From the NCBI GenBank assembly GCA_037349105.1, contig JAYJMM010000124.1, positions 3,456,001-3,520,000 of the forward strand: a stretch of DNA of 64,000 bases. Reading direction: 5' to 3'. This document shows, one piece after another, positions 33,430 through 45,800 of the stretch (its first letter is position 1; each line of letters opens with the position of its first letter). The position numbers and the translations under genes were made by a program. The stretch is from Limnomonas spitsbergensis (lineage: Eukaryota > Chlorophyta > Chlorophyceae > Chlamydomonadales). The notes under the pieces are model-generated. The model was given only the letters and a program-made list of their open reading frames with translations. It made no database searches and was not told where the DNA came from.

Positions 33430-34600
33430 ATAGTCAGGAATACAATATGGCGTTGCCCATGTCTGCTATCATGCCATGTAAGCTTTAGATCAGAAGTCCG
33501 CACCCAATCACAATGTCAGGCCAGGGTGTGACGCCATGGCTTTGGTGGAGGATGTGGGAGATTCCGCTGGGGCGAAGACGTTTCAGAGGTCAGGACTTCC
33601 CTTCTCCTTTGACCTTTCTCCTAGCCTTTGTATGTACCTTGACTTCCCTCCCCCCTTAACTGGTAGAGTTTGTTACGGACTAAGGTCTTTATTATAAGTG
33701 CATTTGGATCACCTAATTACCTTTCCGTTTTTGGCGGAGTTTTTGTTCCCCTCTTGCTGTATATACCGTATCCTCTCTTTGCATTTGTTGAGGTGAGGGC
33801 TAGGATTTGGACGGGGTGTGGAATCTTCAGATTCCTTTCCTTTTTGGGGTGGCCTTTTCCTTCCATTTCTTCCTCCTCTTTCTTTCCTTTCTCCTCTTCC
33901 CATCAGTTTACTCACTTCCCGAGCTGAGCGGCCGAGATTTTTCAGCATGGCCCAGAGGTGTCATTGACTTGCGCCCCGTTCAGACAGTCGGGCGCCCACT
34001 GGACCGAGCCTTTTTAGCATGGCCCAGAGCGGAGGTGTAACGGTATGTTGCGCAGTCAGCCTCAATGCCCTACGAGATATAGATCTAAATCAGGAGTGTA
34101 CACACACACTCCAGAAATGTGGCAACCTCAGTCTCGATGCCCTAGCCGATCTATATCTAGATCAGGTCATGAGGATTTACACACACTTCCCATAATTTAA
34201 GCATGGCCGAGAGGTGTTATGTCCTTAACACACTTTCAAAAATGTTGCGTTGTCAGCTTCCACGTCCTATCAGAACTAGATCAGGGATCCGCACACATTC
34301 TTCGGCCGGAAATGTGGTGCTGACATCACGCATGCCCATGGTATTTGATATAAATGTAAGAAGATAAGGAGAACGCTGACACTCAAAAGGCGTGTGGAGC
34401 TGTCAGCATCAGGCCCTATCAGATCTTTATCTAGATCATGAGTTCGCATGCAATGGCCAGGAATGTGCCAATGTGGTGCTTGCAGCCTCCATTGCCGTTC
34501 AGATATATACTTAGGTCAGTAGTCCGCACGCACTCGCCTAGAATGTAGCACTGCCAGCCCCCAGCCCCCAACATAAGTAGATCTAGATCAGAGTATCAAA
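33430..34600. repeat. Degenerate tandem repeat of about 75-150 bp, roughly seven copies
   Basis: Recurrent order: 'gttgcgc.gtcagcctc.atgccctat.agatctagatctagatcag' then '(a)gtccgcacacactc..gaaatgtggc'. Copies start near 33450, 34050, 34120, 34250, 34400, 34490 and 34555. 33930-34040 additionally repeats 'cagcatggcccagaggtgt'. Confidence 0.65.
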
Positions 34601-36400
34601 CCGGCGTCACCCCCTTTGATTGACGTGCCCCATGCAGGCTCTACATCGTCGCCTCGACTCAGCAAGTGCACAAGCCATATCATGCACATTAGACGTGCAC
34701 ACAATGCACTATCGACCACCCGAAAAACTTGCAAGCGTCGACGACAGGAGGCGACAGAATGGCGCCAGTCATGAACACACAGTTGTGTGAATGCGTTGAT
34801 TAACTCGGACTAGGGCCCTGATACAGTTGGTCCAGCAGTTGGTCGGTAAGTGGTCGTGGCAATCACCATCGACGTACTCTAGAGGACTGGCTGCACGAAG
34901 CGCGTCTGAGTGGCTTACATCTATGCCGGTTCCTGTCGGGGCGAACGTGCTTCTCTCGAGTGCCCCCTCCTCAAAGGCAGCCATGCACGGCAAGGTCTTG
35001 AAAGGCTCTCTGCAACGTCGACACGCCAACTTCTACAACGACGACGATGTTGTCACGCAAGTGCACGCTCTGGAGAACAAGGTAGTGTGATGGGATAAGG
35101 AGGAGCAGCAGCATAGCAGGATTGTTGCAGGGAAAGCGACATTTTATGAGTTGTTGGCTCCATGCCGGAAACGATGCAGAAAGAGCCTGGGACATGTTTC
35201 TATACGGTGCCCCTGGCTGCAAGCTGGACACATGAGCATATTATGGGGCCTGTTTCTCGATCATCCGTCGGCTAGCTTCCGCTCGCCATGGTTTTTGTTT
35301 TCCCGGGGTGGTCTTCGGGGGTAGTGCTGGGTGCAAGTGCACGAATGAACGAGGGGACGCTGCTGATGATACCGAGTCGCGCTTTTAGCGCCTTATTTAT
35401 ATCTCGAGACCTGGCATGATGGTGACGAGAGTGATCTGGAGGGTGATCGATGCGAGCTGTACGAAATATGGGCGCGCAGGCATACCATGTCGGAATTTCG
35501 GCCTTTCACAGGGCCTATCGCGTCCTTAAATCTGTACAGTGGTTAGCAATGTCCACCTGAGGTCCCGTGCTGAGGTCTGGACAAACAGACGTCAGGCACA
35601 GAACCGCGGTGTTTGGTACGATATCGGGGCGCGCAAGCACTCGCGTCGGGCTGTTGCCTGCTGATTGCTGACACAGCAAGGCTCGGCATGTTTGCTAGGC
35701 CCGTCCGCAAGAGCGCCATCAAGATAGTTGTAGGATTTCCAGCATGGCATCAGCACGAGCAAAAAAAGCAGAGAACAGCACGTACATTTCGCATCATCAT
35801 GCAGGCAAAAATGGATGGGGGCCAGGGATCATTTGTTATTTGTTGCCATGCAAACCCTCGGCCAGGGTAAGGATAATATGAAACTCTTGTCAGATGGCCA
35901 AGCATTCAAATGCATGCCGAAAGAGCTTATCTGGACAAATGCGAGTTGTGATTTTTCCTTTTACGTAGCCATGCTGGTGGTCACCAGCAAGGTGACAAAG
36001 ATTCATGAAGCCTAACATCTATCCGTAGGCACCAGCCGCTCTCTGGGAAGCATCCATACCTGCTCTGAATTTCAATTGCAAAATTTGAATCGCTCTCTTT
36101 ATGACATGGTCCTTGGCTTAGGATGTGTTTCCCCTGTCTGAGTTTTTGCTTCGTTTTGAGAGGGACTGTTTGTAGACCAGGCCTTTGGGCTGCCACTGTG
36201 AGATTTGTGTTTATGGGGGGTAGGTGTGAGGGCGTACTTTGTGGTAAACCGTAAACCCTTTGCCCTCCCTATGTCCAAGCTATGTCCAAGCTTCTTCTTC
36301 TCTGGCTTCCTCCCTAGTGTAAGTCTCCTTCTGATGGTTGGATGCCAATTTTATGTCGGCCGAAGAATAGCCGCCACTTTGGCCCTAAAGGAATCAGACC
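34601..36400. other. 1.8 kb of apparently unique sequence without an assigned gene
   Basis: Composition is balanced and not repetitive. Short open frames exist (for example 35613-35870 plus, 34769-35029 minus) but none shows a motif I can name. It could be a decayed mobile element, or 5' exons or promoter of the potassium transporter. Confidence 0.4.
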
Positions 36401-36570
36401 TGTGCCAGCCAACGGTTGGCGGCCCAAGCACCATGGCTTACAAGACCGGGGCCCCTGGCGTGACGTTGGAATGTAGTTGATATTTTGCTGAGTAACTGAA
36501 TGCAGCTGACAGTTTGCCGAGTAACCGAATGAAGCTGATATTTTGCTGAGGAACTGAATGTAACTGACAC
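36400..36570. repeat. Dispersed repeat, copy 2
   Basis: 'ggcggcccaagcaccatggc' followed by 'gtagttgatattttgctgag' reiterations ending just before the first recognised transporter exon. Confidence 0.5.
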
Positions 36571-36615
36571 CTATCTGAGGGGGATAGCTGCCTCCGTCTG
36601 CTGGAAACCTCGCAG

Positions 36616-36841
36616 AAGCTGAGCTGGCGCAACACCATCCGGCTCACGTACGGAGGCCTCGGAGTCATCTACGGTAATATCGCCACCAGCCCGTTGTACA
36701 TCTTCAGCAGCATATTCGAGGAGCTGAAGCCCTCTGTTGACGATGTGATGGGCGCGGTGAGCCTCATCTTCTGGACCATCACGCTGATAGTGCTCGTCAA
36801 GTACGTCTTTATTGCGCTGTTGATTACGGACCAGGGAGAGG
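36616..36841 (+). CDS. KUP: KUP exon 1 recognised (TM1-TM2)
   Basis: The acceptor aacctcgcag is followed by 'KLSWRNTIRLTYGGLGVIYG', then 'NIATSPLYIFSSIFEELKPS' and a second hydrophobic helix, ending 'ITDQGE' plus one base; donor G|gtgagatg. The frame stays open upstream to 36568, so the true 5' boundary could differ. The family signature GD(I/L)GTSPLY is GNIATSPLY here, with Asp to Asn and Gly to Ala. Confidence 0.92.
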
Positions 36842-39800
36842 GTGAGATGGGGTGTGGAATGTGTGGAGTGGAGTGGGGCAAAGTGTGTGGAATGTGTGGT
36901 TTGGAGGGGGATGGGTGTGGAATTTGCGATGTGCAGCAGGATAGGGTGTGGAATGTTTGGAGTGGGGCGGGATGTGGACTGTGTGACGGGCAGTGGGATG
37001 TGGTGTGAAAAGTGTGAAATTCATTGGGATGTGGTGTATACCTTGTTAAGTCCAGTGGGATAGGGTGTGGGATGCGTGACGTGCACGTGGTATGGAATGT
37101 GTGATGTGCAGTGGTAAACAGTGTGGAAAGCGTGATGTGCATTGGGACGGGGTATGAAATGTGTGACGTGCAGTGGCAAACAGTGTGGAATACGTGATGT
37201 GGATTGGGATGGGGTGTGGAAAGTGTGAAGATGGTTGGGATGATGCAATTGCAAGGCATGCACCTCCTTCCCCGACCTGCCCCTGACACCCGACCCTGGC
37301 TCACCCTCCCGGCTCAGGTGGTACCTTTGCCCTTTACACACAACTATGTCGCTCCCTCGGAATTAAGGTGGGTATCTCTGCTTGGGAAAAACCAGGGGAA
37401 CACCAGGGGCAACCCTGGAGACACCTAGGGGAACACCATGGGAAACCCTGGAGAAAACCAGGGGAACACCAGGGGCAACCCTGGAGACAACTAGGAGAAC
37501 ACCATGGGAAACCCTGGAGAAAACCAGGGGAACACCAGGGGCAACCCTGGAGACAACTAGGGGAACACCAGGGGCAACCCTGGAGACAACTAGGGGAACA
37601 CCAGGGGCAACCCTGGAGAAAACCAGGGGAACACCAGGGGCAACCCTGGAGAAAACTAGGATAACACCAGGGGCAACCCTGGAGACAACTAGGGGAACAC
37701 CAGGGAAAACTATGCAGAAAACTAGGGTAACAGTAGGGGAAACCCTGGAGAAATGAAGGGAACACCAGGGGCTACCCTGGAGACAGCCAGGGGAACACCA
37801 GGGGAACACCAGGGGCAACCCTGGAGACAACTAGGGGAACACCAGGGGCAACCCTGGAGAAAACTAGGATAACACCAGGGGCAACCCTGGAGACAACTAG
37901 GAGAAAACCAGGGGCAACCCTGGAGACAACTAGGGGAACACCAGGGGAAATCCTGGAGACAACTAGGAGAACACCAGGGGCAACCCTGGAGACAACTAGG
38001 ATAACACCAGGGGCAACCCTGGAGACAACTAGGGGAACACCAGGGGCAACCCTGGAGACAACTAGGGGAACACCAGGGGCAACCCTGGAGAAAACCAGGG
38101 GAACACCAGGGGCAACCCTGGAGACAACTAGGGGAACACCAGGGGCAACCCTGGAGACAACTAGGGGAACACCAGGGGCAACCCTGGAGACAACTAGGGG
38201 AACACCAGGGGCAACCCTGGAGACAACTAGGGGAACACCAGGGGCAACCCTGGAGAAAACCAGGGGAACACCAGGGGCAACCCTAAAGACAACTATGGGA
38301 ACACCAGGGGCAACCCTGGAGACAACTAGGGGAACACCAGGGGCAACCCTGGAGACAACTAGGGGAACACCAGGGGCAACCCTGGAGAAAACCAGGGGAA
38401 CACCAGGGGCAACCCTGGAGAAAACTAGGATAACACCAGGGGCAACCCTGGAGACAACTAGGGGAACACCAGGGGCAACCCTGGAGAAAACCAGGGGAGC
38501 ACCAGGGGCAACCCTGGAGAAAACTAGGATAACACCAGGGGCAACCCTGGAGACAACTAGGGGACCACCAGGGGCAACCCTGGAGACAACTAGGGGAACA
38601 CCAGGGGCAACCCTGGAGACAACTAGGGGAACACCATGGGAAACCCTGGAGAAAACCAGGGGAACACCAGGGGCAACCCTGGAGACCACTAGGGGAACAC
38701 CAGGGGCAATTCTGGAGACAACTAGGGGAACACCAGGGGCAACCCTGGAGACAACTAGGGGAGCACCAGGGGCAACCCTGGAGACAACTAGGATAACACC
38801 AGGGGCAACCCTGGAGACAACTAGGGGAGCACCAGGGGCAACCCTGGAGACAACTAGGATAGCACCAGGGGCAACCCTGGAGACACCTAGGGGAACACCA
38901 TGGGAAACCCTGGAGAAAACCAGGGGAACACCAGGGGCAACCCTGGAGACAACTAGGGGAACACCAGCGGCAACCCTGGAGACAACTAGGGGAACACCAG
39001 GGGCAACCCTGGAGGCAACTAGGGGAACACCAGGGGCAACCCTGGAGACAACTAGGGGAACACCAGGGGCAACCCTGGAGACAACTAGGGGAACACCAGG
39101 GGCAACCCTGGAGACAACTAGGGGAACACCAGGGGCAACCTTAGAGACAACTAGGGGAACACCAGGGGCAACCCTGGAGACAACTAGGGGAACACCAGGG
39201 GCAACCCTGGAGACAACCAGGGGAACACCAGGGGCAACCCTAGAGACAACTAGGGGAACACCAGGGGCAATCCTGGAGAAAACCAGGGGAACACCAGGGG
39301 CAACCCTGGAGACAACCAGGGGAACACCTGGGGCAACCCTGGAGAAAACTAGGGGAACACCAGGGGCAACCCTGGAGACAACTAGGGAAACACCAGGGGC
39401 AACCCTGGAGAAAACCAGGGGAACACCAGGGGCAACCCTGGAGAAAACTAGGATAACACTAGGGGAAACTCTGGAGAAAACTAGGGGACCACCAGGGGCA
39501 ACCCTGGAGACAACTAGGGGAACACCAGGGGCAACCCTGGAGAAAACCAGGGGAACACCAGGGGCAACCCTAGAGACAACTAGGGGAACACCAGGGGCAA
39601 CCCTGGAGAAAACCAGGGGAACACCAGGGGCAACCTTAGAGACAACTAGGGGAACACCAGGGGCAACCCTGGAGAAAACTAGGGGAACACCAGGGGCAAC
39701 CCTGGAGACAACCAGGGGAACACCTGGGGCAACCCTGGAGAAAACTAGGGGAACACCAGGGGCAACCCTGGAGACAACTAGGGGAACACCAGGGGCAGCC

Positions 39801-42800
39801 CTGGAGACAACTAGGGGAACACCAGGGGCAACCCTAGAGACAACTAGGGGAACACCAGGGGCAACCCTGGAGACAACTAGGGGAACACCAGGGGCAACCC
39901 TGGAGACAACTAGGGGAACACCAGGGGCAACCCTGGAGACAACTAGGGGAACACCAGGGGCAACCCTGGAGACAACCAGGGGAACACCAGGGGCAACCCT
40001 GGAGACAACTAGGGGAACACCAGGGGCAACCCTGGAGACAACTAGGGGAACACCAGGGGCAACCCTGGAGACAACTAGGGGAACACCAGGGGAACACCAG
40101 GGGCAACCCTGGAGAAAACCAGGGGACCACCAGGGGAAACTATGCAGAAAACTAGGGTAACAGTAGGGGAAACCCTGGAGAAAATGGGGGGAAACTCTGG
40201 AGAAAACTAGGGGACATCAGGGGTAATAATTGAAATGTGTTGCTTGCCTCGGTGACTGTGATTAGAGGCATCCTTGTGGGAAATAATGCTGGTGAGGTGC
40301 CCTGGGGATGAGTGAGTGTGGCCTCAATGTGGACGGCCATGCAAGCTCATGCAACCCCATGTGACCATGTGCAACCTCATGCAACGTCATTGAACACCCG
40401 TAACCTCATGCGATCACATGCAAGCTTATGCAACCCCATGTGACCATGCGCAACCTCATGCAACCTCATTGAACACCATGTAACCTCAAGCGATCCCATG
40501 CAATATCATGCAACTCCATGTGATCATACCCAGCCTAATGCAGCCCCATGCAACGCCATGCAACCCCATGCAAACTCATGCAACCCCATGCAGCCTCATG
40601 CGAGTCCATGCGACCCCATGCAACGTCATGCAACCCCATGCAACGTCATGCAACCCCATGCAGACTATGGGCGCTGTGCTGCCTAGGGCGGAGCATCAAG
40701 AGGTTCTCAAGACCTCCGCCTCGGCACGTGGTTTAAATCGCCTCAACAGCCGACGACGTCCGGACAGCAAAGGAGTGGAGGTAAAAGGAGGGTAAAGCGG
40801 CAGTCCGGGCGATGGGAGGGGCGAGAGCTGAAGAGGCAGGGGTAGGCTGGGATGAGCAGCAGTGTGGGATGGGGGGGATTTGAGGCTGTACTTCTGCATG
40901 CGTCAGACCTCCTTTGGCCTGACGGATGAAGAACAAGCTTCGGGTAGGTTGATGAGAATGAAGCTTTGACCGGCAGCCCAAGCAGTCAATGGGGCTTGCT
41001 GTACCAGGCATTCAGGGCTGTAGGCTGCGATGTAGCTGATGTACAGCTGATGTGTAGCTGATTAGTAGCTGAAACAGTGTAAAGTACACTGTGCAGGGTC
41101 CGTAACTCGTGAACGTTTGGGCTTGCGGGTTTGGCATGAAAGTGGAGTTGAGGCAGGGCTTCATAAGAAGTTTGAGGTCTTGAATATTTTGAAGTATTAG
41201 ATGCTCCTGGTTGATACGAAGCCTGATGCACGGCAGTACAATGTGCGGTGGCGTTCCGTGGATTCCAAAAGCTTTCCGTCTGACACGAGTTAAATATTTC
41301 CCTCAACGATGGCTGGGTTCAGTGCCCGGGTTCGGTAACTTGGGGCGAAAATCGACGAAATCTCTCGATGCCCTAGTAGTAATATTGATATGCTTTCCGT
41401 TCCGCGTAAATGATTAATTTAGGGGGGAAGGGCGCAGATGTTCTCTCCATAACTTATTAGCCTCCCTGGGCCCCAGGCAACTCAATACCGGTATGAGAGA
41501 AGGCAAGCACGTATAATCACATTGACAGCAATCCTTTGCACATGCAATTCAAAAGTGTAGCTGTTGCTGTTGTTGGGCGCAGGAAGAGGCGCGGCTGAGT
41601 ACTGGCAGCAGGGGAGGAGCAGGGAGCTTCCGCATCAGCTGCGCCCTAGCTGGGGGTGGCGGGGGAACGCAGCGCCTCTCGGTGTCGGGCGGAGACGGAG
41701 GGCCAGATGCTCATCATGTTTCTTCCGGGGCGGGATCGGGCGGTTTGGCGCTCCTGTTCTGGCTCCCATTCCCCGCAGAGGCCACCAAACGCCTGTTCCA
41801 AAAGTCCAAGTTGGCGAGGTGAGGGGATGGGGTGAGAGGGGGCGGGGTTTAGGGTTTATGCCCCTGAACCTGGAACCCTCAGTCCTGAACCTACAGCCCC
41901 AAACCCTGAACCATAAGCCCCAGAACCTGCCCCTTAATCCTCAGCCCTTGTGTCTAACGGCAGGGCAGGTCTGGGCGGCCCGTGTATGTGTGTGTGTGGG
42001 GGGGGGGGCGGCGCATTCCGGGAGATAAAAACAGTGCGAGACTGGGAGGGGAAGGTGGGGCGGGGCGGTGACAAGGCTTGTGATCGCACTTGGGTGGCTA
42101 TGGCCCCGGGGCGCGCTTATTCCGGCACTCTCGCATTTCAACAGGCTCAGTACTTGCCTCATGCACTCTGCGGTGGCCATTTGACCTATAATCTAATTCT
42201 TTCAGTTTGTGGCAGTTGGCGCAATTGTCGGCGCAGCTCCTTTGTTTTGGGGGGAGTGGGGTCATGAGAGCTGCCAGGTGCTCATGACCCCCCTTATTGT
42301 GCGGGCCACTGATTCTTTTAGCACGCTTCAGGTACAATTCAGCTATGGCTTCGGGGGCCTTGTGCAACAAGCCCTACTGCTTGTGGGCTACCTGCCGTAG
42401 GCCAGTCAAAGATTGGAACCAATGGGCCCAGGAATGGCCGCCCGGCAGCCCCCGAAGGTGCTCTGACACGTGCTAAAATAAGCGCTGGTGCGGGTTGTGT
42501 TGAGGGTTTAGGGTTTCAATGAGGGTTTAGGGTGGTGCTGAGGGGCAGTCCATTAGGAAGAAGGTGAAGGGATGCTTATTTTCCTTTCCCTTGTGGAAGC
42601 GTGCGGGTTACGGAAACGCTGTGCCGTGTGTGTGCTGAGGGTTCAGGATCCAGGGTTTGGGTTACGGGAGCACTGGGTGCTTATGTGCCGAGGCATGCCC
42701 GGTGATAGGGCAGGGTGGCAAGCAGTACATCTCAAGTGGCAGGTTGCTTTGGTGGTTGCAGGCGTGGCGCTGAACCCTGAACCCTGGTCTACCCCCCGAA

Positions 42801-45800
42801 AACCCCGTCCCTGTACCCCAGGTTTGCCTTGCTCTTGCTGAGTGAACTGGCCGCTGCGTTGATGGTTGGGAGCTGGTCCCTAAACTCTTTACGCCCCTCC
42901 CCCCCCCCCCCTCCCTCAAAACCCTTAACCCTAAACCCTAAACTCTTTACGCCCCCCCCCCCCCCTCCCTCAAACACACACCCTTTAACCTCAACTCTAC
43001 ACCATACAGGGATGCACCCCAGGTTTGCCTTGCTCTGCCTGAGCATGTTGGCAGCAGCAGCGAGCCTGATATACCCCCCCCAAAAAATCCAAAGCCTGTC
43101 CCTGAACTCCAGGTTTGCATCGCTCTTGCTGAGTGTATTGGCTGCACTTTTGGTAGTTGCGAGCTGGGTGCTAACCCCTTTATCCTTTTTTAAACATGCC
43201 CTGAACCCTGAACTCTACACCCTACACCACCCCAGGTTTGCCCTGAACCCTGAACTCTACACCCTACACCACCCCAGGTTCGCCTTGCTCTCTCTGAGCG
43301 TATTGGCAGCAGCGGCGATCCAGACCTTATGCCCAAAACATCCCAAACCTTGTCCTCGTACCCCAGGTTTGCGTCGCTCTTGCTGAGCGTATTGACTGTG
43401 GCGTTGGTGATTGTGGACAGGGCACTGAACCCTACAACCAAATCTAACCTTAAATCTGATCTCTCCCCCCCCCCCCTTCGCCCCCCCCCCCCCCTCGTCC
43501 CATCCTGTTCCCCAGGTTTGTGTTGCTCTTGTTGAGCGTATTGGCTGCGGCTTTGGTGGTTGCGGACGGGGCGCTCAACCCGGCCATCTCAGTGGTCTCT
43601 GCTGTGGCAGGGCTCGCCACGCAAACAACCATTTCAAAGGCGAGTACCGATTGTGATGTGTGGTTTGAATTCGAATTCGAATTCAGCATTGCATTGCCGC
43701 TTGTGGAGGATGACGAGCTGAGCCCGGCCATGGTCACGTTCAAACGGTGTCTGGGCTTGCCACATGCCAGTCAATGAAGAGCACACTTCATGATTTTGTA
43801 TATGAATGTAAATTTAAATTTAACACTGCATTCTCCTCGTTGAAAATGCACGTGGCCTTCTTGATGGTACCAGCGATACCACTGCACACACCATCACATC
43901 ACAGGAAAATACCATTTTTGAATTTAGTTTTGGGTGTGTCTGACCTCATAGCTCAAGCAACCTGCTCGTCATTTTGACAGCGCGTGCTGCATTCCTCCAC
44001 CCCTGTCTGCCTGCCTGCCTGCCTACCCATGCCTGCCTGCCTACCCATGCCTGCCTGCCTGCCTACCCTTGCCTGCCTGCCTGCCTACCCCTGCCTGCCT
44101 GCCTACCCCTGTCTGCTTGCCTACCCTTGTCTGCCTGCCTACCCCTGTCTGCCTGCCTACCCCTGCCTGCCTGCCTACCCCTGCCTGCCTGCCTACCCCT
44201 GCCTACCCCTGCCTGCCTGCCTGCCTGCCTACCCCTGCCTGCCTGCCTACCCCTGCCTGCCTGCCTACCCCTGCCTGCCTGCCTGCCTGCCTACACCTGC
44301 CTGCCTGCTTACCCCTGTCTGCCTGCCTACCCCTGCCTGCCTGCCTACCCCTGTCTGCCTGCCTACCCCTGCCTACACCTGTCTGCTGCCTACCCCTGCC
44401 TGCCTGCCTACCCCTGCCTGCCTGCCTACCCTTGCCTGCCTGCCTACCCCTGCCTGCCTGCTTACCCCTGCCTGCCTGCCTACCCCTGTCTGCTGCCTAC
44501 CCCTGCCTCCCTGCCTACCCCTGCCTGCCTGCCTACCCCTGTTTGCTGCCTACCCCTGCCTGCCTACCCCTGCCTGCCTGCCTGCCTGCCTACCCCTGCC
44601 TGCCTGCCTACCCCTGCCTGCCTACCCCTGCCTGTCTGCCTACCCCTGCCTGCTGCCTACCCCTGCCTGCCTACCCCTGCCTGCCTGCCTGCCTGCCTGC
44701 CTACCCCTGCCTGCCTGCCTACCCCTGCCTGCCTACCCCTGCCTGTCTGCCTACCCCTGCCTGCCTGCCTACCCCTGCCTACCATACTTCAAAATGCCGT
44801 GCCCTCAGAGTGATCGTGATGACTGCCTGTCTGCCTGCCTGCCCGGTCACCCGCTCACTCTCTCACCCCTCCCCCCCCCCCCCCCCCACTCGCATCCACT
44901 CATTGGCTCCCCTCCCCTCCTCCCACCCTTTCATCCACTTTTTGGTCACCTCCTGCCCCAATACCCTCTCACCTGTTTGCCCACCCCCCCTCCACCTGCA
45001 CAACCCCACACACTCTCATCCACTCATTGGATCCCCTCCCTTCCCCTCCTGGTCACCTCCTGCCCCAATACCCTCTCACCTGTTTGCCCGTCCACCCCCC
45101 CTCCCCTACACAACCCCACACACTCTCATCCACTCATTGGATCCCCTCCCTTCCCCTCCTGGTCACCTCCTGCCCCAATACCCTCTCACCTGTTTGCCCA
45201 CCCCCCCTCCCCCTGCACAACCCCACACACTCGCATCCACTCATTGGCTCCCCTCCCTTCCCCTCCTGGTCACCTCCTGCCCCAATACCCTCTCACCTGT
45301 TTGCCCACCCCCCTCCCCCTGCACAGCCCCACACACTCTCATCCACTCATTGGCTCCCCTCCCTTCCCCTCCTGGTCACCTCCTGCCCCAATACCCTCTC
45401 ACCTGTTTGCCCATCCCCCTCCCCCTGCACAACCCCACACACTCTCATCCACTCATTGGCTCCCCTCCCTTCCCCTCCTGGTCACCTCCTGCCCTAATAC
45501 CCTCTCACCTGTTTGCCCACCCCCTCCCCCTGCACAACCCCACACACTCTCATCCACTCATTGGTTCCCCTCCCTTCCCCTCCTGGTCACCTCCTGCCCC
45601 AATACCCTCTCACCTGTTTGTCCACCCCCCCTCCCCCTGCACAACCCCACACACTCTCATCCACTCATTGGTTCCCCTCCCTTCCCCTCCTGGTCACCTC
45701 CTGCCCCAATACCCTCTCACCTGTTTGCCCCTCCCCCTCACCCTGCACAACCCCACACACTCTCATCCACTCATTGGTTCCCCTCCCTTCCCCTCCTGGT

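Noticed and set aside
38295..40160. 621-codon plus-strand reading frame (TRGTPGATLET repeats)
   Set aside because: It is a 33-bp unit read in phase inside KUP intron 2. The flanking exons splice in phase without it, and all variation follows the DNA repeat, not protein constraint.
40689..40788. Possible extra KUP exon (tag|GGCGGAGC ... GTGGAG|gtaaaa)
   Set aside because: Exons 2 and 3 already join in phase, the encoded peptide has no KUP similarity, and including it breaks the frame.
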